Shown in pieces: positions 9,792 to 17,806 of a stretch of 64,000 nucleotides of DNA (the first letter of the stretch is position 1; each line of letters begins with the position of its first letter). The notes under the pieces are model-generated. The model made no database searches, was not told the origin of the DNA, and was given only the letters and a program-made list of their open reading frames with translations. This DNA comes from Lactococcus taiwanensis (GTDB lineage: Bacteria; Bacillota; Bacilli; Lactobacillales; Streptococcaceae). The stretch lies in NCBI RefSeq assembly GCF_014905395.1, contig NZ_BNDT01000001.1, positions 186,001-250,000 of the forward strand. The letters are read 5' to 3'. Made by a program: the position numbers and the translations under genes.

Positions 9792-10088
9792 TTGACAAAA
9801 ATTTTACATCTTTTTAAAGAAAAAACGGTGGTCTACATGTCACTTTTGACTTTAGTTTTAGGTGGTTTGGCAGGTTATTATCTTGGGCAACGACAAGCCA
9901 ATGCGGACTCAGGGCAGAATTTACAACAAATGCAAAATCGTCCATCGGGAAACGGCAGTAATCAGACAGAAAATAACCAGGGTGCCCCAGATGTGAATTC
10001 AGGTGCATCCAATAACAGCGGTGGCACAACAGATCAAAATTCTGGCTCAGTCGATGATAATACTGAGGGTGGAACCACTGCCATCTAA
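9792..10088 (+). CDS. Small membrane-anchored or secreted low-complexity protein
   Basis: A 98-residue protein from TTG 9792, 4 nt behind AAGGAAGAGG. One N-terminal hydrophobic segment (VVYMSLLTLVLGGLAGYYLG) is a signal anchor or signal peptide, followed by a Gln/Asn/Ser/Gly/Thr-rich tail with no fold that I recognise. It lies upstream of an FtsX-type permease and its ATPase. In many exporters of this class that place is taken by a membrane-fusion protein, so this may be a reduced accessory subunit. The tail composition resembles the low-complexity stretches of the permease. No downstream frame continues it, so it is not an obvious frameshift. Confidence 0.6.
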   Translation: MTKILHLFKEKTVVYMSLLTLVLGGLAGYYLGQRQANADSGQNLQQMQNRPSGNGSNQTENNQGAPDVNSGASNNSGGTTDQNSGSVDDNTEGGTTAI

Positions 10089-10246
10089 TGCAGCGAGAGT
10101 GATTTTTAAGGACGGCAAGCCAAGTTTAATCTGCTTAATCTTATGCTATTATTTTTAAATTAAAAGGTGGCTGACGTGCTTAAAAATGGACTGACCGGGC
10201 TGTAAGTTTTAAAGGTCTGTAGTACAGACTTAGAAAAGAGGAAAAT

Positions 10247-11770
10247 ATGGATTTTATAAGACGGGCATGGCTTTTTACGAAAGCCAAAATCGGACGTACA
10301 GTATTATTGATTGTCGCATTTTCAGCCATTTTGATATTTGTTTTATCTGGTTTGATTATCAATAGTGCAGCAAATGTTTCCATTGATAATGCTAAAAAGG
10401 CTGCGGGGGCAACAGTTTCCCTCTCAGTAGACATGCAAAATGTGATTAAAGAAGCGCAAAGCAGTGCTACTTCAAGCTCCAGCTCTAGTGAGAGCACATC
10501 AGATACTTCGAGCAAACGTTTCAATATTGATATGCCGACAATTTCTGAATCCACTGCAAAAAAAATTGCCGCTCTTGATGGTGTAAAATCGTATAGTTTT
10601 ACTTATCAAGCATCAGCTTCAGCTGATTCAGGGATTGAAAAAGTTTCAACAAGCAGTGATACTTCAAGTTCCGATAGTGCTACTGGTGATCAAAATGGCC
10701 CTGGTGGCGATATGGGTGGTGGCCAAATGGGAGGCTCTCAAGATGATTTCACCATCTACGGAACAAATAATTTAGCGGCAAATACAAGCTTCTCAAGTTC
10801 TTACAAGATTAAATCTGGACGTGCTATCAAAGCTTCAGATGAAGGAACCAATAATGTAGTTATTGAATCAACCTTAGCCAGTCAAAATAATTTGAAAGTG
10901 GGTTCTACTTTCACCTTAACCGATTCAAATGACAAAACTTATAAGATGACAGTAGTCGGTATTTACACAACGACAAGCAGTAGTACAGAAAGTTCAATTC
11001 AATATATGAACACGATGTATACGCCCCTTTCTGTGGCTAATGCGATGAAGGCAACCACTGGTAAGATCTCGACAGCCACTTATAGTATGACAAATCCAGC
11101 CAATGCTGACAGCTTTGTCAAAAAAGCCAATAAGCTCATCAATAATGACAGCTTCCAAGTATCAAAAGACGATCAAGCTTATCAAAATGTTAAATCTTCA
11201 CTGAACAATGTAGCAAGTTTTGCACGTAATATTGTCTTGATTGTTGCGATAGCTGGTGCGATTATTCTTGCACTTATCGTAATGCTTATGGTACGTGAAC
11301 GCCGCTTTGAGATTGGGGTCTTGATGAGCCTTGGTGAATCTAAAATTAAAATTATCGGTCAATTCTTCTTTGAATTATTCATGGTGATGATCGTGTCAGT
11401 TGGGATCGCTTCAGCTGCCGGAAATGTTGTCGGAAACGTTGTTGGTCAACAAATTTTAAAACAAGAAACAACACAAACAACAGCAAGTTCTACAAATAAC
11501 GGTGCTCCTGGTGCGCCTGGCCAAAATGGCAATGCTACAAGTCAACGTCCATCTGGTAACGAAGGAGGATTTATGGGTAAAGCAGGTGGAGCCATGGGTA
11601 TTGGTCAATCACAAGCTGAATCTAAAGCACTAGAAAAATTGAACGTTAAAACGTCTTATACAGAGATTCTCTTATTGGTAGCTATTGCGATTCTTATTAC
11701 GTTGATTGCTGTAGGTTTAGCAAGTATTGGCATTCTTCGCCTAAATCCTAAGCAAGTTTTGACCAATTAA
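10247..11770 (+). CDS. MacB/FtsX-type ABC transporter permease
   Basis: Permease of 507 residues with the MacB-like topology. There is one helix near the N-terminus (about 15-40), a large extracytoplasmic domain rich in Ser/Thr (about 41-320), then three helices in the C-terminal FtsX domain (about 325-350, 375-400, 470-497). The conserved segment VRERRFEIGVLMSLGESKIKI is the FtsX coupling region. A Gly/Asn/Pro/Gln-rich insert sits between the second and third helices. It pairs with the ATPase at 11872. Such systems export peptides or respond to antimicrobials rather than import nutrients; the substrate is unknown. Confidence 0.87.
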   Translation: MDFIRRAWLFTKAKIGRTVLLIVAFSAILIFVLSGLIINSAANVSIDNAKKAAGATVSLSVDMQNVIKEAQSSATSSSSSSESTSDTSSKRFNIDMPTISESTAKKIAALDGVKSYSFTYQASASADSGIEKVSTSSDTSSSDSATGDQNGPGGDMGGGQMGGSQDDFTIYGTNNLAANTSFSSSYKIKSGRAIKASDEGTNNVVIESTLASQNNLKVGSTFTLTDSNDKTYKMTVVGIYTTTSSSTESSIQYMNTMYTPLSVANAMKATTGKISTATYSMTNPANADSFVKKANKLINNDSFQVSKDDQAYQNVKSSLNNVASFARNIVLIVAIAGAIILALIVMLMVRERRFEIGVLMSLGESKIKIIGQFFFELFMVMIVSVGIASAAGNVVGNVVGQQILKQETTQTTASSTNNGAPGAPGQNGNATSQRPSGNEGGFMGKAGGAMGIGQSQAESKALEKLNVKTSYTEILLLVAIAILITLIAVGLASIGILRLNPKQVLTN

Positions 11771-11824
11771 AACGACTGACTGACTAATCAGAGAACGCCA
11801 AAATAGTGTAACACCTTACCTCAC

Positions 11825-11848
11825 TTTACTGACAGCTCTGTCAGTAAA
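11825..11848. repeat. ACTGAC palindrome between permease and ATPase genes
   Basis: TTTACTGACAG-CT-CTGTCAGTAAA, perfect 11-bp arms. It sits inside what should be one operon, 23 nt before the ATPase start, so it may act on mRNA stability or ribosome access rather than as a terminator (no T run follows). Confidence 0.8.
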
Positions 11849-11871
11849 CTCAAACTAGAATAGGAGCGCTT

Positions 11872-12534
11872 ATGACCTTAAAAGTAGAAAATTTAACCTA
11901 TTATTATACCAATCCTGAGGATTACCTCTTCAAAGAGGTCACACAGACATTTGCCAAAGGAACCGTGTATGCAATTCTTGGGCAATCCGGTTCAGGAAAA
12001 ACAACTTTTCTCTCCTTACTTGCCGGGCTAGATACACCGAAATCTGGGACAATGTCTTATGATGATCAAATCATCAAAGCAAGTAACTTAACCAACTATC
12101 GTAAAAAAACAGTGAGTACCGTCTTTCAAGCTTATAACTTATTGACTTACATGAGTGCTTACGACAATGTTAAAACAGCTGTAAAAATCTCCGCTGTAAA
12201 ATTTGAAGACGAAAAGGCAGCGATTGAAGAAGCACTGGAAAAAGTTGGATTGACCAATGAAATGATTTACAAACCTGTCAGTAAATTATCCGGTGGTCAG
12301 CAGCAAAGGGTCGCTATTGCCCGTGCCTTAGTGCTTAATCACGACGTGATCATTGCTGATGAGCCCACAGGAAATCTGGACGAAGAAACAACGGCACAAA
12401 TTGTTGAACTCTTTAAGAAAATTGCTCATGAAGATAAAAAAATCGTGATTATTGTTACACACGAAACAGAGGTCGCTAATGCCTCTGACGTAGTGTATAC
12501 CTTGAAACATCGAAAATTTGAGCGCACCGCATAA
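11872..12534 (+). CDS. MacB/LolD-type ABC transporter ATPase
   Basis: Nucleotide-binding subunit of 220 residues, cytoplasmic, partner of the preceding permease. Walker A is GQSGSGKTT near residue 38, the Q loop is in STVFQAYNLL, the signature is KLSGGQQQRVAIARAL, Walker B is VIIADEPTGNLD, and the H loop is VTHE. The family usually couples ATP hydrolysis to mechanotransmission by the FtsX permease. The start ATG follows AGGAGCG. A 101-nt gap with the palindrome repeat separates it from the permease. Confidence 0.93.
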   Translation: MTLKVENLTYYYTNPEDYLFKEVTQTFAKGTVYAILGQSGSGKTTFLSLLAGLDTPKSGTMSYDDQIIKASNLTNYRKKTVSTVFQAYNLLTYMSAYDNVKTAVKISAVKFEDEKAAIEEALEKVGLTNEMIYKPVSKLSGGQQQRVAIARALVLNHDVIIADEPTGNLDEETTAQIVELFKKIAHEDKKIVIIVTHETEVANASDVVYTLKHRKFERTA

Positions 12535-12580
12535 ATTAGAACGTTTTCATTTCAAAGCAGAAAATTTTTACTATTTTTAA

Positions 12581-12592
12581 TATAATAGAAGT
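12581..12592 (+). promoter_or_regulatory. -10 element placed for a leaderless relP mRNA
   Basis: TATAAT at 12581-12586 is followed by exactly 6 nt and then the relP ATG, with no Shine-Dalgarno sequence between. The expected transcription start is the A of the ATG. No convincing -35 is seen. Confidence 0.5.
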
Positions 12593-13270
12593 ATGGAAGA
12601 AAAAGATTACTTAAAAACGCGATTTGAACCTGAGGAATTTGAAAAACTCAAGCAAAAATTAGTGAATTACAGTTGCGCACTGGACGTTGTTCGGACGCAA
12701 CTCTCAAATCTCAATACCTACTATAATAATTTTGAAACGGTTAATCCGATTGAACATATCAAGCACCGTCTCAAGTCACCGGAAAGTATAGCTGGTAAAT
12801 TGAAGAAAAAAGGGCTCCCTATTACAGCGGAAGCCGCTCAAGAACATCTCTCAGATATCGCAGGGATTAGAATCATTTGTTCCTATGCTAAAAATATCTA
12901 TGAAATAGTAGAAATCATTAAAAATCAAGAAGCTTTTACGGTAGTCAGTGAAAAAGATTATCTCCGCAATGTCAAACCTACGGGATACCGCAGCTACCAT
13001 ATGATCTTAGAAGTTAATCTAGGTCACCTCTTTAACGAAAAAGTTTGTCGCGTAGAGATTCAATTGCGAACCTCAGCTATGGACTTCTGGGCGACTTTGG
13101 AACATAAAGTTCGTTATAAATATGATGGTCAAATACCTGAGCAACTGAGCAAAGAACTCCAAAACTGCGCAGAACAAATCCACGCCTTAGATGAGCGCAT
13201 GTACCTCATTCACAAAGTTTTAGACATGATTAACCAATCAGAAGTTGACATTGATCGGATTGGTTACTGA
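12593..13270 (+). CDS. relP: Small alarmone synthetase RelP (YwaC type)
   Basis: Single-domain (p)ppGpp synthetase of 225 residues without the hydrolase and TGS/ACT domains of long Rel. The synthetase motifs are HIKHRLKSPESIAGKLKKKG, DIAGIRIICSYAKNIYEI (the RxxD-like G-loop region), KPTGYRSYHMI and EIQLRTSAMDFWATLEHKVRYK. The N-terminal pattern SCALDVVRTQ...NPIEH matches B. subtilis YwaC/RelP better than RelQ. RelP is typically induced by cell-envelope stress. The stop codon TGA is itself part of an ACTGAC palindrome. It has no ribosome binding site: the ATG sits 6 nt after a -10 hexamer. Confidence 0.9.
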   Translation: MEEKDYLKTRFEPEEFEKLKQKLVNYSCALDVVRTQLSNLNTYYNNFETVNPIEHIKHRLKSPESIAGKLKKKGLPITAEAAQEHLSDIAGIRIICSYAKNIYEIVEIIKNQEAFTVVSEKDYLRNVKPTGYRSYHMILEVNLGHLFNEKVCRVEIQLRTSAMDFWATLEHKVRYKYDGQIPEQLSKELQNCAEQIHALDERMYLIHKVLDMINQSEVDIDRIGY

Positions 13271-13285
13271 CCACTCCGTCAGTAA
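13264..13285. repeat. ACTGAC palindrome overlapping the relP stop codon
   Basis: TTACTGAC-(6 nt)-GTCAGTAA. The TGA stop of relP is inside the left arm. It lies between relP and the rplS promoter. Confidence 0.75.
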
Positions 13286-13304
13286 AAAAATCAGCATAGT
13301 GGGC

Positions 13305-13333
13305 TTGTCAATGCTAAACAAATTTGTTATAAT
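13305..13333 (+). promoter_or_regulatory. rplS promoter
   Basis: TTGTCA (13305-13310), a 17-nt spacer, TATAAT (13328-13333): a near-consensus vegetative promoter, as expected for a ribosomal protein gene. Confidence 0.8.
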
Positions 13334-13339
13334 TTACTA

Positions 13340-13416
13340 GTATGTGTTTTACATACTAATAAAACTGTTCATCCGCTGGGTCAAAGTTACTTATTGATGG
13401 GCAAGAGGAGAAAAAA
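13340..13416 (+). promoter_or_regulatory. L19 mRNA leader (autoregulatory element candidate)
   Basis: The roughly 75-nt leader between the promoter and rplS carries GTTCATCCGCTGGGTC and a later GATGGGCAAGAGG segment that can pair with it. L19 leaders with such a short pseudoknot-like fold are known in Firmicutes. Identification is by position and general look; a covariance search for the L19 leader family would decide. Confidence 0.45.
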
Positions 13417-13761
13417 ATGAACCTTATCGAATCTATCAACGCTGAACAACTTCGCACTGATATCCCTGACTTCCGTCCTGGTGACACTGTACGTGTACAC
13501 GCTAAAGTTGTCGAAGGTACTCGCGAACGTATCCAGATCTTTGAAGGCGTTGTTATCGCTCGTAAAAACTCAGGAATCAACGAAACTTACACTGTTCGTA
13601 AAATCTCTAACGGTGTTGGTGTAGAACGTATCTTCCCTGTTCACACACCACGTGTTGAAAAAATTGAAGTGATCCGTCACGGTAAAGTACGTCGTGCGAA
13701 ACTTTATTACCTCCGTGCACTCACAGGTAAAAAAGCTCGTATCGCTGAACGTCGTCGTTAA
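13417..13761 (+). CDS. rplS: 50S ribosomal protein L19
   Basis: Component of the large subunit at the 30S-50S interface, 114 residues. [34 protein letters not shown], the [12 protein letters not shown] segment and [35 protein letters not shown] are diagnostic. Codon use is strongly biased, as expected for high expression. The last 52 bases, the stop and the terminator form the left copy of a 93-bp repeat that flanks the integrated prophage remnant; the gene itself is intact. Confidence 0.98.
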   Translation: MNLIESINAEQLRTDIPDFRPGDTVRVHAKVVEGTRERIQIFEGVVIARKNSGINETYTVRKISNGVGVERIFPVHTPRVEKIEVIRHGKVRRAKLYYLRALTGKKARIAERRR

Positions 13762-13802
13762 GAGATACTTCTTAAACCGCTCTATTGAGCGGTTTTTTTG
13801 TT
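13710..13802. repeat. attL: 93-bp direct repeat, left copy (rplS 3' end and terminator)
   Basis: Identical base for base to 22654-22746. It covers the last 17 codons of rplS, the stop and the terminator (stem AAACCGCTC/GAGCGGTTT at 13774-13795). Because the integrase-bearing region lies between the copies, this is the attachment site duplication left by site-specific integration. Confidence 0.92.
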
Positions 13803-13845
13803 ATCTATAATTTATAGAAATAATTTTAGTGAAACACCAATTATG

Positions 13846-13867
13846 AAAAGCAGGCAAAAAGCAGGCA
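13846..13867. repeat. Tandem 11-bp repeat near attL (candidate integrase arm sites)
   Basis: AAAAGCAGGCA occurs twice, back to back, between attL and the integrase stop. Short direct repeats at this place are typical arm-type binding sites of phage integrases. I saw no copy at the right end. Confidence 0.5.
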
Positions 13868-13879
13868 ACTAAAAACTTA

Positions 13880-14557
13880 CTAGAGAAATTCTAGTAAGTT
13901 TCTTGTTTTTTCTTTCATCTTTTCTGTTATATGCAAATATATTTTCTCAGTTATTTTCGAACTAGAGTGTCCCACACGTCTTTGAATGATATATAATGGA
14001 ACTTCAAGTTCTGCTAATTTAGAAATGTGGGTATGTCTAAATATATGAGTAGAAACTCTTTTATTTTTAGGTAGGCCCATTTCTTCTTTATGATTTCTCA
14101 GAAAGGAGTTAATAGCGTTGGGTGGAATTGGAGTGCCATTCTTTGTAGTGAAGATAAAGTCAGAATTCGCTGATAAGGCGCAAGCTTCTTTGTAAATTTC
14201 TATTGCGCGTGAGTTTATATCCACCTCACGGGTACCCGCTTTAGTTTTAGTCTCTTTGGTTTTCCCTTGCTCACTAACTTTATTTCCATGATAATCAAGA
14301 TTACCGTCTACAATACAGTAACCTCTATGATCTGATAGCATCATATCACTTTTAAGCATTCCTGCTCCTTCAGCAAACCGTAACCCATTCAAGTAGAGCC
14401 ACTGACAAAGTAAGTAGTAGCGATAATTTTTACTTTTCAAAAATCCCATTACTTGTTCTAACTCATTTTGTTCAAGGAAGAAATCAGCAATTTTTTCCTC
14501 ATACTTGGGTTTATATTTTATTTTTAGTTTTTCTAAAGTATTTGCTGCGGGTATTTT
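13880..14557 (-). pseudogene. int: Phage tyrosine integrase, N-terminus lost
   Basis: The reading frame from about 14557 (after an in-frame stop at 14558-14560) down to 13880 encodes the catalytic domain. It has LRFAEGA with the first catalytic Arg, HIFRHTHISKL (His-x-x-Arg-His), VGHSSSKITEKIYLH with the nucleophile Tyr near the C-terminus. The first usable ATG is 14449 (189 residues), but homologous coding continues upstream (KYKPKYEEKIADFFLEQNE) and into another frame (NEQDDILEKYP) before ending near 14592. So the core-binding domain is broken by a frameshift and the arm-binding domain is deleted. A hairpin terminator (AAACTTACTAGA/TCTAGTAAGTTT) overlaps its 3' end. Intact integrases are about 370 residues. 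Confidence 0.85.
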
Positions 14558-14591
14558 TCAAGGATATCATCCTGTTCATTTTTGAGCAGAT

Positions 14592-14708
14592 TTCCCAGGT
14601 ACAAAGTCAGCTCTTAAATTTTGGGAACAAATAGAAAGGCGCTGGGTTAAGTTCACACAAGAAGACCTGGTACTTGGATTTGAAAAAAGAATGAATCAAG
14701 AAATTTAA
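14592..14708 (+). pseudogene. C-terminal fragment of a phage gene
   Basis: An open frame without a start reads FPGTKSALKFWEQIERRWVKF and ends EKRMNQEI-stop. It begins at the point where the integrase N-terminal coding disappears, so this is a deletion junction. The original product is not recognised. Confidence 0.4.
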
Positions 14709-14970
14709 AACAAAACAAGACCTACGTTTAAGGTGGTCTGAATGTAATTTTTGTGATTACACCATCTGGGATTATAAACACTAGTTTATTAACAAGGCAT
14801 TCATTATAAATTTTGCACGCGCCTATGTACAGAAAAAATAAAGCTAAGAAACTAGCTAGAAGTATTGAAAAATATAAAACGGAACAAGCCACAGGTAGTT
14901 ATTTTGGTACTAACCCGACTAGATAAAATCTACAAAAAAACTAGTATGATTTGCTAGTTTGTGAAAGTGT

Positions 14971-15171
14971 TTAGGAAAGTTGGCCATTGAGGTAGGCTTT
15001 TCCAATAATAATCAGTAACCCAATAATAATCAAGATGATGCTAATAATTTGCCATGATCTATTCTTGGATCTGTATCGTGTGAAGAAACCATAGCTTACA
15101 CGGGTATTTAAAATTGAAATTACTAGTCCTATTCCAAAAAGAATAGCGCCAAATAAGATGATATAGTCCAT
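14971..15171 (-). CDS. Small two-helix membrane protein
   Basis: A 66-residue protein with two hydrophobic segments (about 1-21 and 42-60) joined by a basic loop (FTRYRSKNRSW). The frame opens with MDYIILFGAILFGIGLVIS. Upstream on the minus strand there is AAAAGGATTGCTTACTA before the ATG, a weak ribosome binding site. It is located among prophage remnants. Function unknown; the small membrane proteins of lactococcal prophages near the integrase often act in superinfection exclusion, but that is only a positional suggestion. Confidence 0.5.
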   Translation of the reverse strand: MDYIILFGAILFGIGLVISILNTRVSYGFFTRYRSKNRSWQIISIILIIIGLLIIIGKAYLNGQLS

Positions 15172-15221
15172 TAGTAAGCAATCCTTTTAAATTTATTTTT
15201 AATAATTATAGCATTAATACT

Positions 15222-15314
15222 TTGGAAAAAGAAAGAAATAATGCAGAAAATAAGTATTCTGTGAAAGTGGTGGATAATAAAAAAGCAAAAGTAAAGATTA
15301 CTTCTGCCAAATAA
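15222..15314 (+). pseudogene. C-terminal remnant of a secreted or phage protein
   Basis: A short open frame ends LEKERNNAENKYSVKVVDNK followed by KAKVKITSAK-stop, without a start or ribosome binding site. It reads like the tail of a longer protein cut off by a deletion. The parent gene is not recognised. Confidence 0.3.
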
Positions 15315-15318
15315 AAAA

Positions 15319-15987
15319 TTATTTTGAAATATGATCTAACATTTTGAACATAATGCTTTTGTTAATTTCTGGAAAAGGATGATTCAAAATATCTGAAGAA
15401 CTTTGATTCAACTTGTTTCCGTTATTAGGGTAAGCAATGTCATTGGTTACAATTTCGTTAACATTTGTTTTAGAGGGTTCAAAGTGAAACTGAAGGCCAA
15501 TTATATTATCAAGAATAAATCCTTGGTTTTGCAATAGATCACTACTAAACAATAAAGAGGAATTTTCAGGTAGCTCAAACATATCCTCGTGCCAGTGTAA
15601 TGCCATTAATTGAGAGGGAAGGTTTTTTATGAGATCGCTCTTTAAATAAACTGGAGCCCAACCCACCTCTTTATTAGGAGATTTATGTACATCAGAACCT
15701 AGGGCTTTAGCCAATTGTTGTGCACCAAAACAGGCTCCAAATATTGGTATATTTTTCTTCATAAGATCAATTATTAAATGGCGTTCTTGCTTTATCCAAT
15801 CATAATCATCGTTAGGACTCATGGGTCCACCCAGAATAATAAGCATATCAGTTTCACTTGCACAAGGGAGTATACCATCAAAATAGTAGGGATGATATAT
15901 ATAAAGATCGTGACCTTTTTCAATCGCCCAATCTTTGATAAAACCTGGTCCCTCATTGGGAGTGTGTTGTAAAACGTTAATTCTCAT
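15319..15987 (-). CDS. Class I glutamine amidotransferase-like protein
   Basis: A 222-residue GATase1-fold protein. The nucleophile elbow is FGACFGAQQLAKALG (Cys near residue 87), LGGPMSPNDDYDWI is an oxyanion-loop segment, and the catalytic His is in IGLQFHFEP near residue 169. Stand-alone members resemble the GuaA glutaminase domain and are annotated as GMP synthase-like or gamma-glutamyl hydrolase-like; the true substrate is unknown. The ATG follows AGAGGAACATC on the minus strand. It is intact while its neighbours are broken, consistent with accessory cargo of the prophage remnant. Confidence 0.83.
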   Translation of the reverse strand: MRINVLQHTPNEGPGFIKDWAIEKGHDLYIYHPYYFDGILPCASETDMLIILGGPMSPNDDYDWIKQERHLIIDLMKKNIPIFGACFGAQQLAKALGSDVHKSPNKEVGWAPVYLKSDLIKNLPSQLMALHWHEDMFELPENSSLLFSSDLLQNQGFILDNIIGLQFHFEPSKTNVNEIVTNDIAYPNNGNKLNQSSSDILNHPFPEINKSIMFKMLDHISK

Positions 15988-16231
15988 GATGTTCCTCTCA
16001 ATTTCATCGGCAATATTTTTAAGTGCCTAAGCTTACAATTCATATTAATTAAAATATTATAACACAAGATAGGGAGAAAAAATTTAAAATACAAAATATC
16101 AACGCTAATCATTAAAGTGTGTAATGGGACAGTTGTATTAGAGAATATCTTTTAAAACAAAAAAGCCCGCAGCAACGGGCTCTCTCAAAGGAATTATCTA
16201 ATACTATTATACCATAAAGGGAGACTGATAA

Positions 16232-16654
16232 ATGGCTGATAAGTTAGATAGATTTATTGGAGATTATGTTAATGGCAGACTTGAAGCCAGAATAAAATCA
16301 ATCGAAATCAGGTATCTTTATAAGCAAAAAGTTGATAATTTAGGCATCCGCACAGCTTATTCTGGTGGTTCGGAACCTGAAAATCATGTCTTAAATAAAG
16401 AAGCACTTGAAAATGACGAGGAATATATTAAGCTTAAAGATCTGATGTATCAGTTCAATTTATGGTATGAATCTTTAGTTGATGAGGAAAAAGAAATCAT
16501 AAGATTGAAGCACTTCGGATATGGTGGATTTACATGGTACAGAGTAATGATGGAACTTGATAATGAAGGAATTGAGATTTCAGAAAAGAAAGCTAAATTT
16601 ATTTATTATCGCTTTAGAAAAGATATAGATCCACATATTGGCTATTTCATTTAA
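16232..16654 (+). CDS. Phage late-transcription regulator-like protein (DUF722)
   Basis: 140 residues, highly charged, behind AAAGGGAGACTGATAA. The N-terminus MADKLDRFIGDYVNGRLEARIKSIE and the C-terminal HTH-like part (FTWYRVMMELDNEGIEISEKKAKFIYYRFRKDI) match the lactococcal phage DUF722/ArpU-RinA-like group that sits just before the packaging genes and drives late transcription. Position before an HNH nuclease and terminase small subunit agrees with this. A hairpin with arms AGCCCG/CGGGCT lies upstream near 16164-16183. Confidence 0.72.
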   Translation: MADKLDRFIGDYVNGRLEARIKSIEIRYLYKQKVDNLGIRTAYSGGSEPENHVLNKEALENDEEYIKLKDLMYQFNLWYESLVDEEKEIIRLKHFGYGGFTWYRVMMELDNEGIEISEKKAKFIYYRFRKDIDPHIGYFI

Positions 16655-16764
16655 AACCATGGGTCAAATCGGGATAAAAACGACACGAAAAAGGCATGAA
16701 AAGGGAGTGTTGACCCCTGTTTTTAGTGATATACTTGTATCATGAAGTTATCAACGAAAGCACA

Positions 16765-16833
16765 AAAAATTGTAATTCGTTCGGTTGGGTAAACTTCAGA
16801 AGTAAGTTAGGGTTCGACTCCCTGACTTGCTAT
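16765..16833 (+). other. Degenerate tRNA-like sequence
   Basis: TAGGG-TTCGACT-CCCTG at about 16805-16825 is a good T arm followed by ACTTGCT, and TTCGGTTGGGTAA upstream resembles a D loop. The acceptor strands pair poorly (AGCA only) and no proper anticodon arm can be drawn, so it is not a functional tRNA as read. It could be a tRNA relic picked up by the phage, in the 390-nt gap between the DUF722 and CPBP genes. Confidence 0.25.
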
Positions 16834-17047
16834 TATATTTTATTACAGGTTGTCTATTAGGCAGCCTTTTATTATTGGTTTTACAAATAAGAGAGGAGTG
16901 ATTATGAACTATGCATACTTAAAACGAGTGTACGACAATAAATTTTAATCGCATGAACAAAGATTATTCCAAGTGGTTATTGTTGAGATATGGTTTAAGA
17001 AATGTTAATATTTAACTTTGCTGTTTATTAATGAAAAAGGAGAGTAT

Positions 17048-17725
17048 ATGTTAAACATTTTAAAAACAACAAAAATAGAGCCATGGAGATTTCTAGTTGC
17101 TACACTTGTTATAATTGCAGGTGACTGGGGAGTTATAAATGCACAAGGCGAAAGCTTCTTGAGTTTATTTAACTTTACATTTTTGTTGATAGCTGGACTG
17201 ATTTCACTAACGATTTTGTTGGGTTGGCCTAACCTAAAAGCACTATTTAAAAAAATGAGTAAAGGAAACTGGAAATGGGTTTTCTTTGCTATTATAGCAG
17301 AAGTCATTTTGACCTATGCTTTTGCATTTGTAGGAGATATTCTTAATCAGTCATTGGCTGATAATGGGGCGGTAGAGGGACTAGGTTCGATGGGTGACTT
17401 ATTGCTTTCATTTCCCTTTCTGAGTCTTAGTCTTATTGGTGAGGAATTATTAATCAGTACTTTGTTTATTTTAACTTTTGTAATAATAAATAAGTTTTTC
17501 ACAGATAAACAATCAGTTATCATTGCTACACTATGCTCATTAACGATTTTTGGATTAAGCCATTATGGAGTATATGATGGTAATCTTTATCAATGTATTG
17601 TGGTTATTGGTTTAGCACATATTCCTACTATATATGCATGGCTTAAGACTGAGACATTATGGGTTCCAATTGCTATTCACATTATATATGATTTTTTGCT
17701 ACTTGCTCTTGTATCAGTAGCTTAA
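17048..17725 (+). CDS. CPBP-type intramembrane protease-like protein
   Basis: A membrane protein of 225 residues from ATG 17048 (AAGGAGAG 5 nt upstream), with about seven hydrophobic segments. The CPBP (Abi/CAAX protease) motifs are present in altered form: GEELLIS gives the two glutamates of motif 1, but the Arg of EExxxR is Ser; FGLSHYG supplies the motif 2 His; IAIHIIYDF is motif 3. In bacteria such proteins are often linked to bacteriocin self-immunity. The missing Arg makes protease activity uncertain. It is located in the prophage remnant as apparent cargo. Confidence 0.7.
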   Translation: MLNILKTTKIEPWRFLVATLVIIAGDWGVINAQGESFLSLFNFTFLLIAGLISLTILLGWPNLKALFKKMSKGNWKWVFFAIIAEVILTYAFAFVGDILNQSLADNGAVEGLGSMGDLLLSFPFLSLSLIGEELLISTLFILTFVIINKFFTDKQSVIIATLCSLTIFGLSHYGVYDGNLYQCIVVIGLAHIPTIYAWLKTETLWVPIAIHIIYDFLLLALVSVA

Positions 17726-17806
17726 ACAAAGGATATAAAAAAGATAAATATAAGGTAAAGCTATCAGAAATGGTGGCTTTTTATTATTGAAATGGGAGAT
17801 TGAATA

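Noticed and set aside
13846-13867. Two-copy direct repeat as a mini-CRISPR
   Set aside because: The copies are adjacent without spacer and next to an integrase; arm sites explain them better.
16765-16833. Calling a true tRNA gene
   Set aside because: Acceptor strands do not pair and no anticodon stem can be drawn; kept only as a relic.
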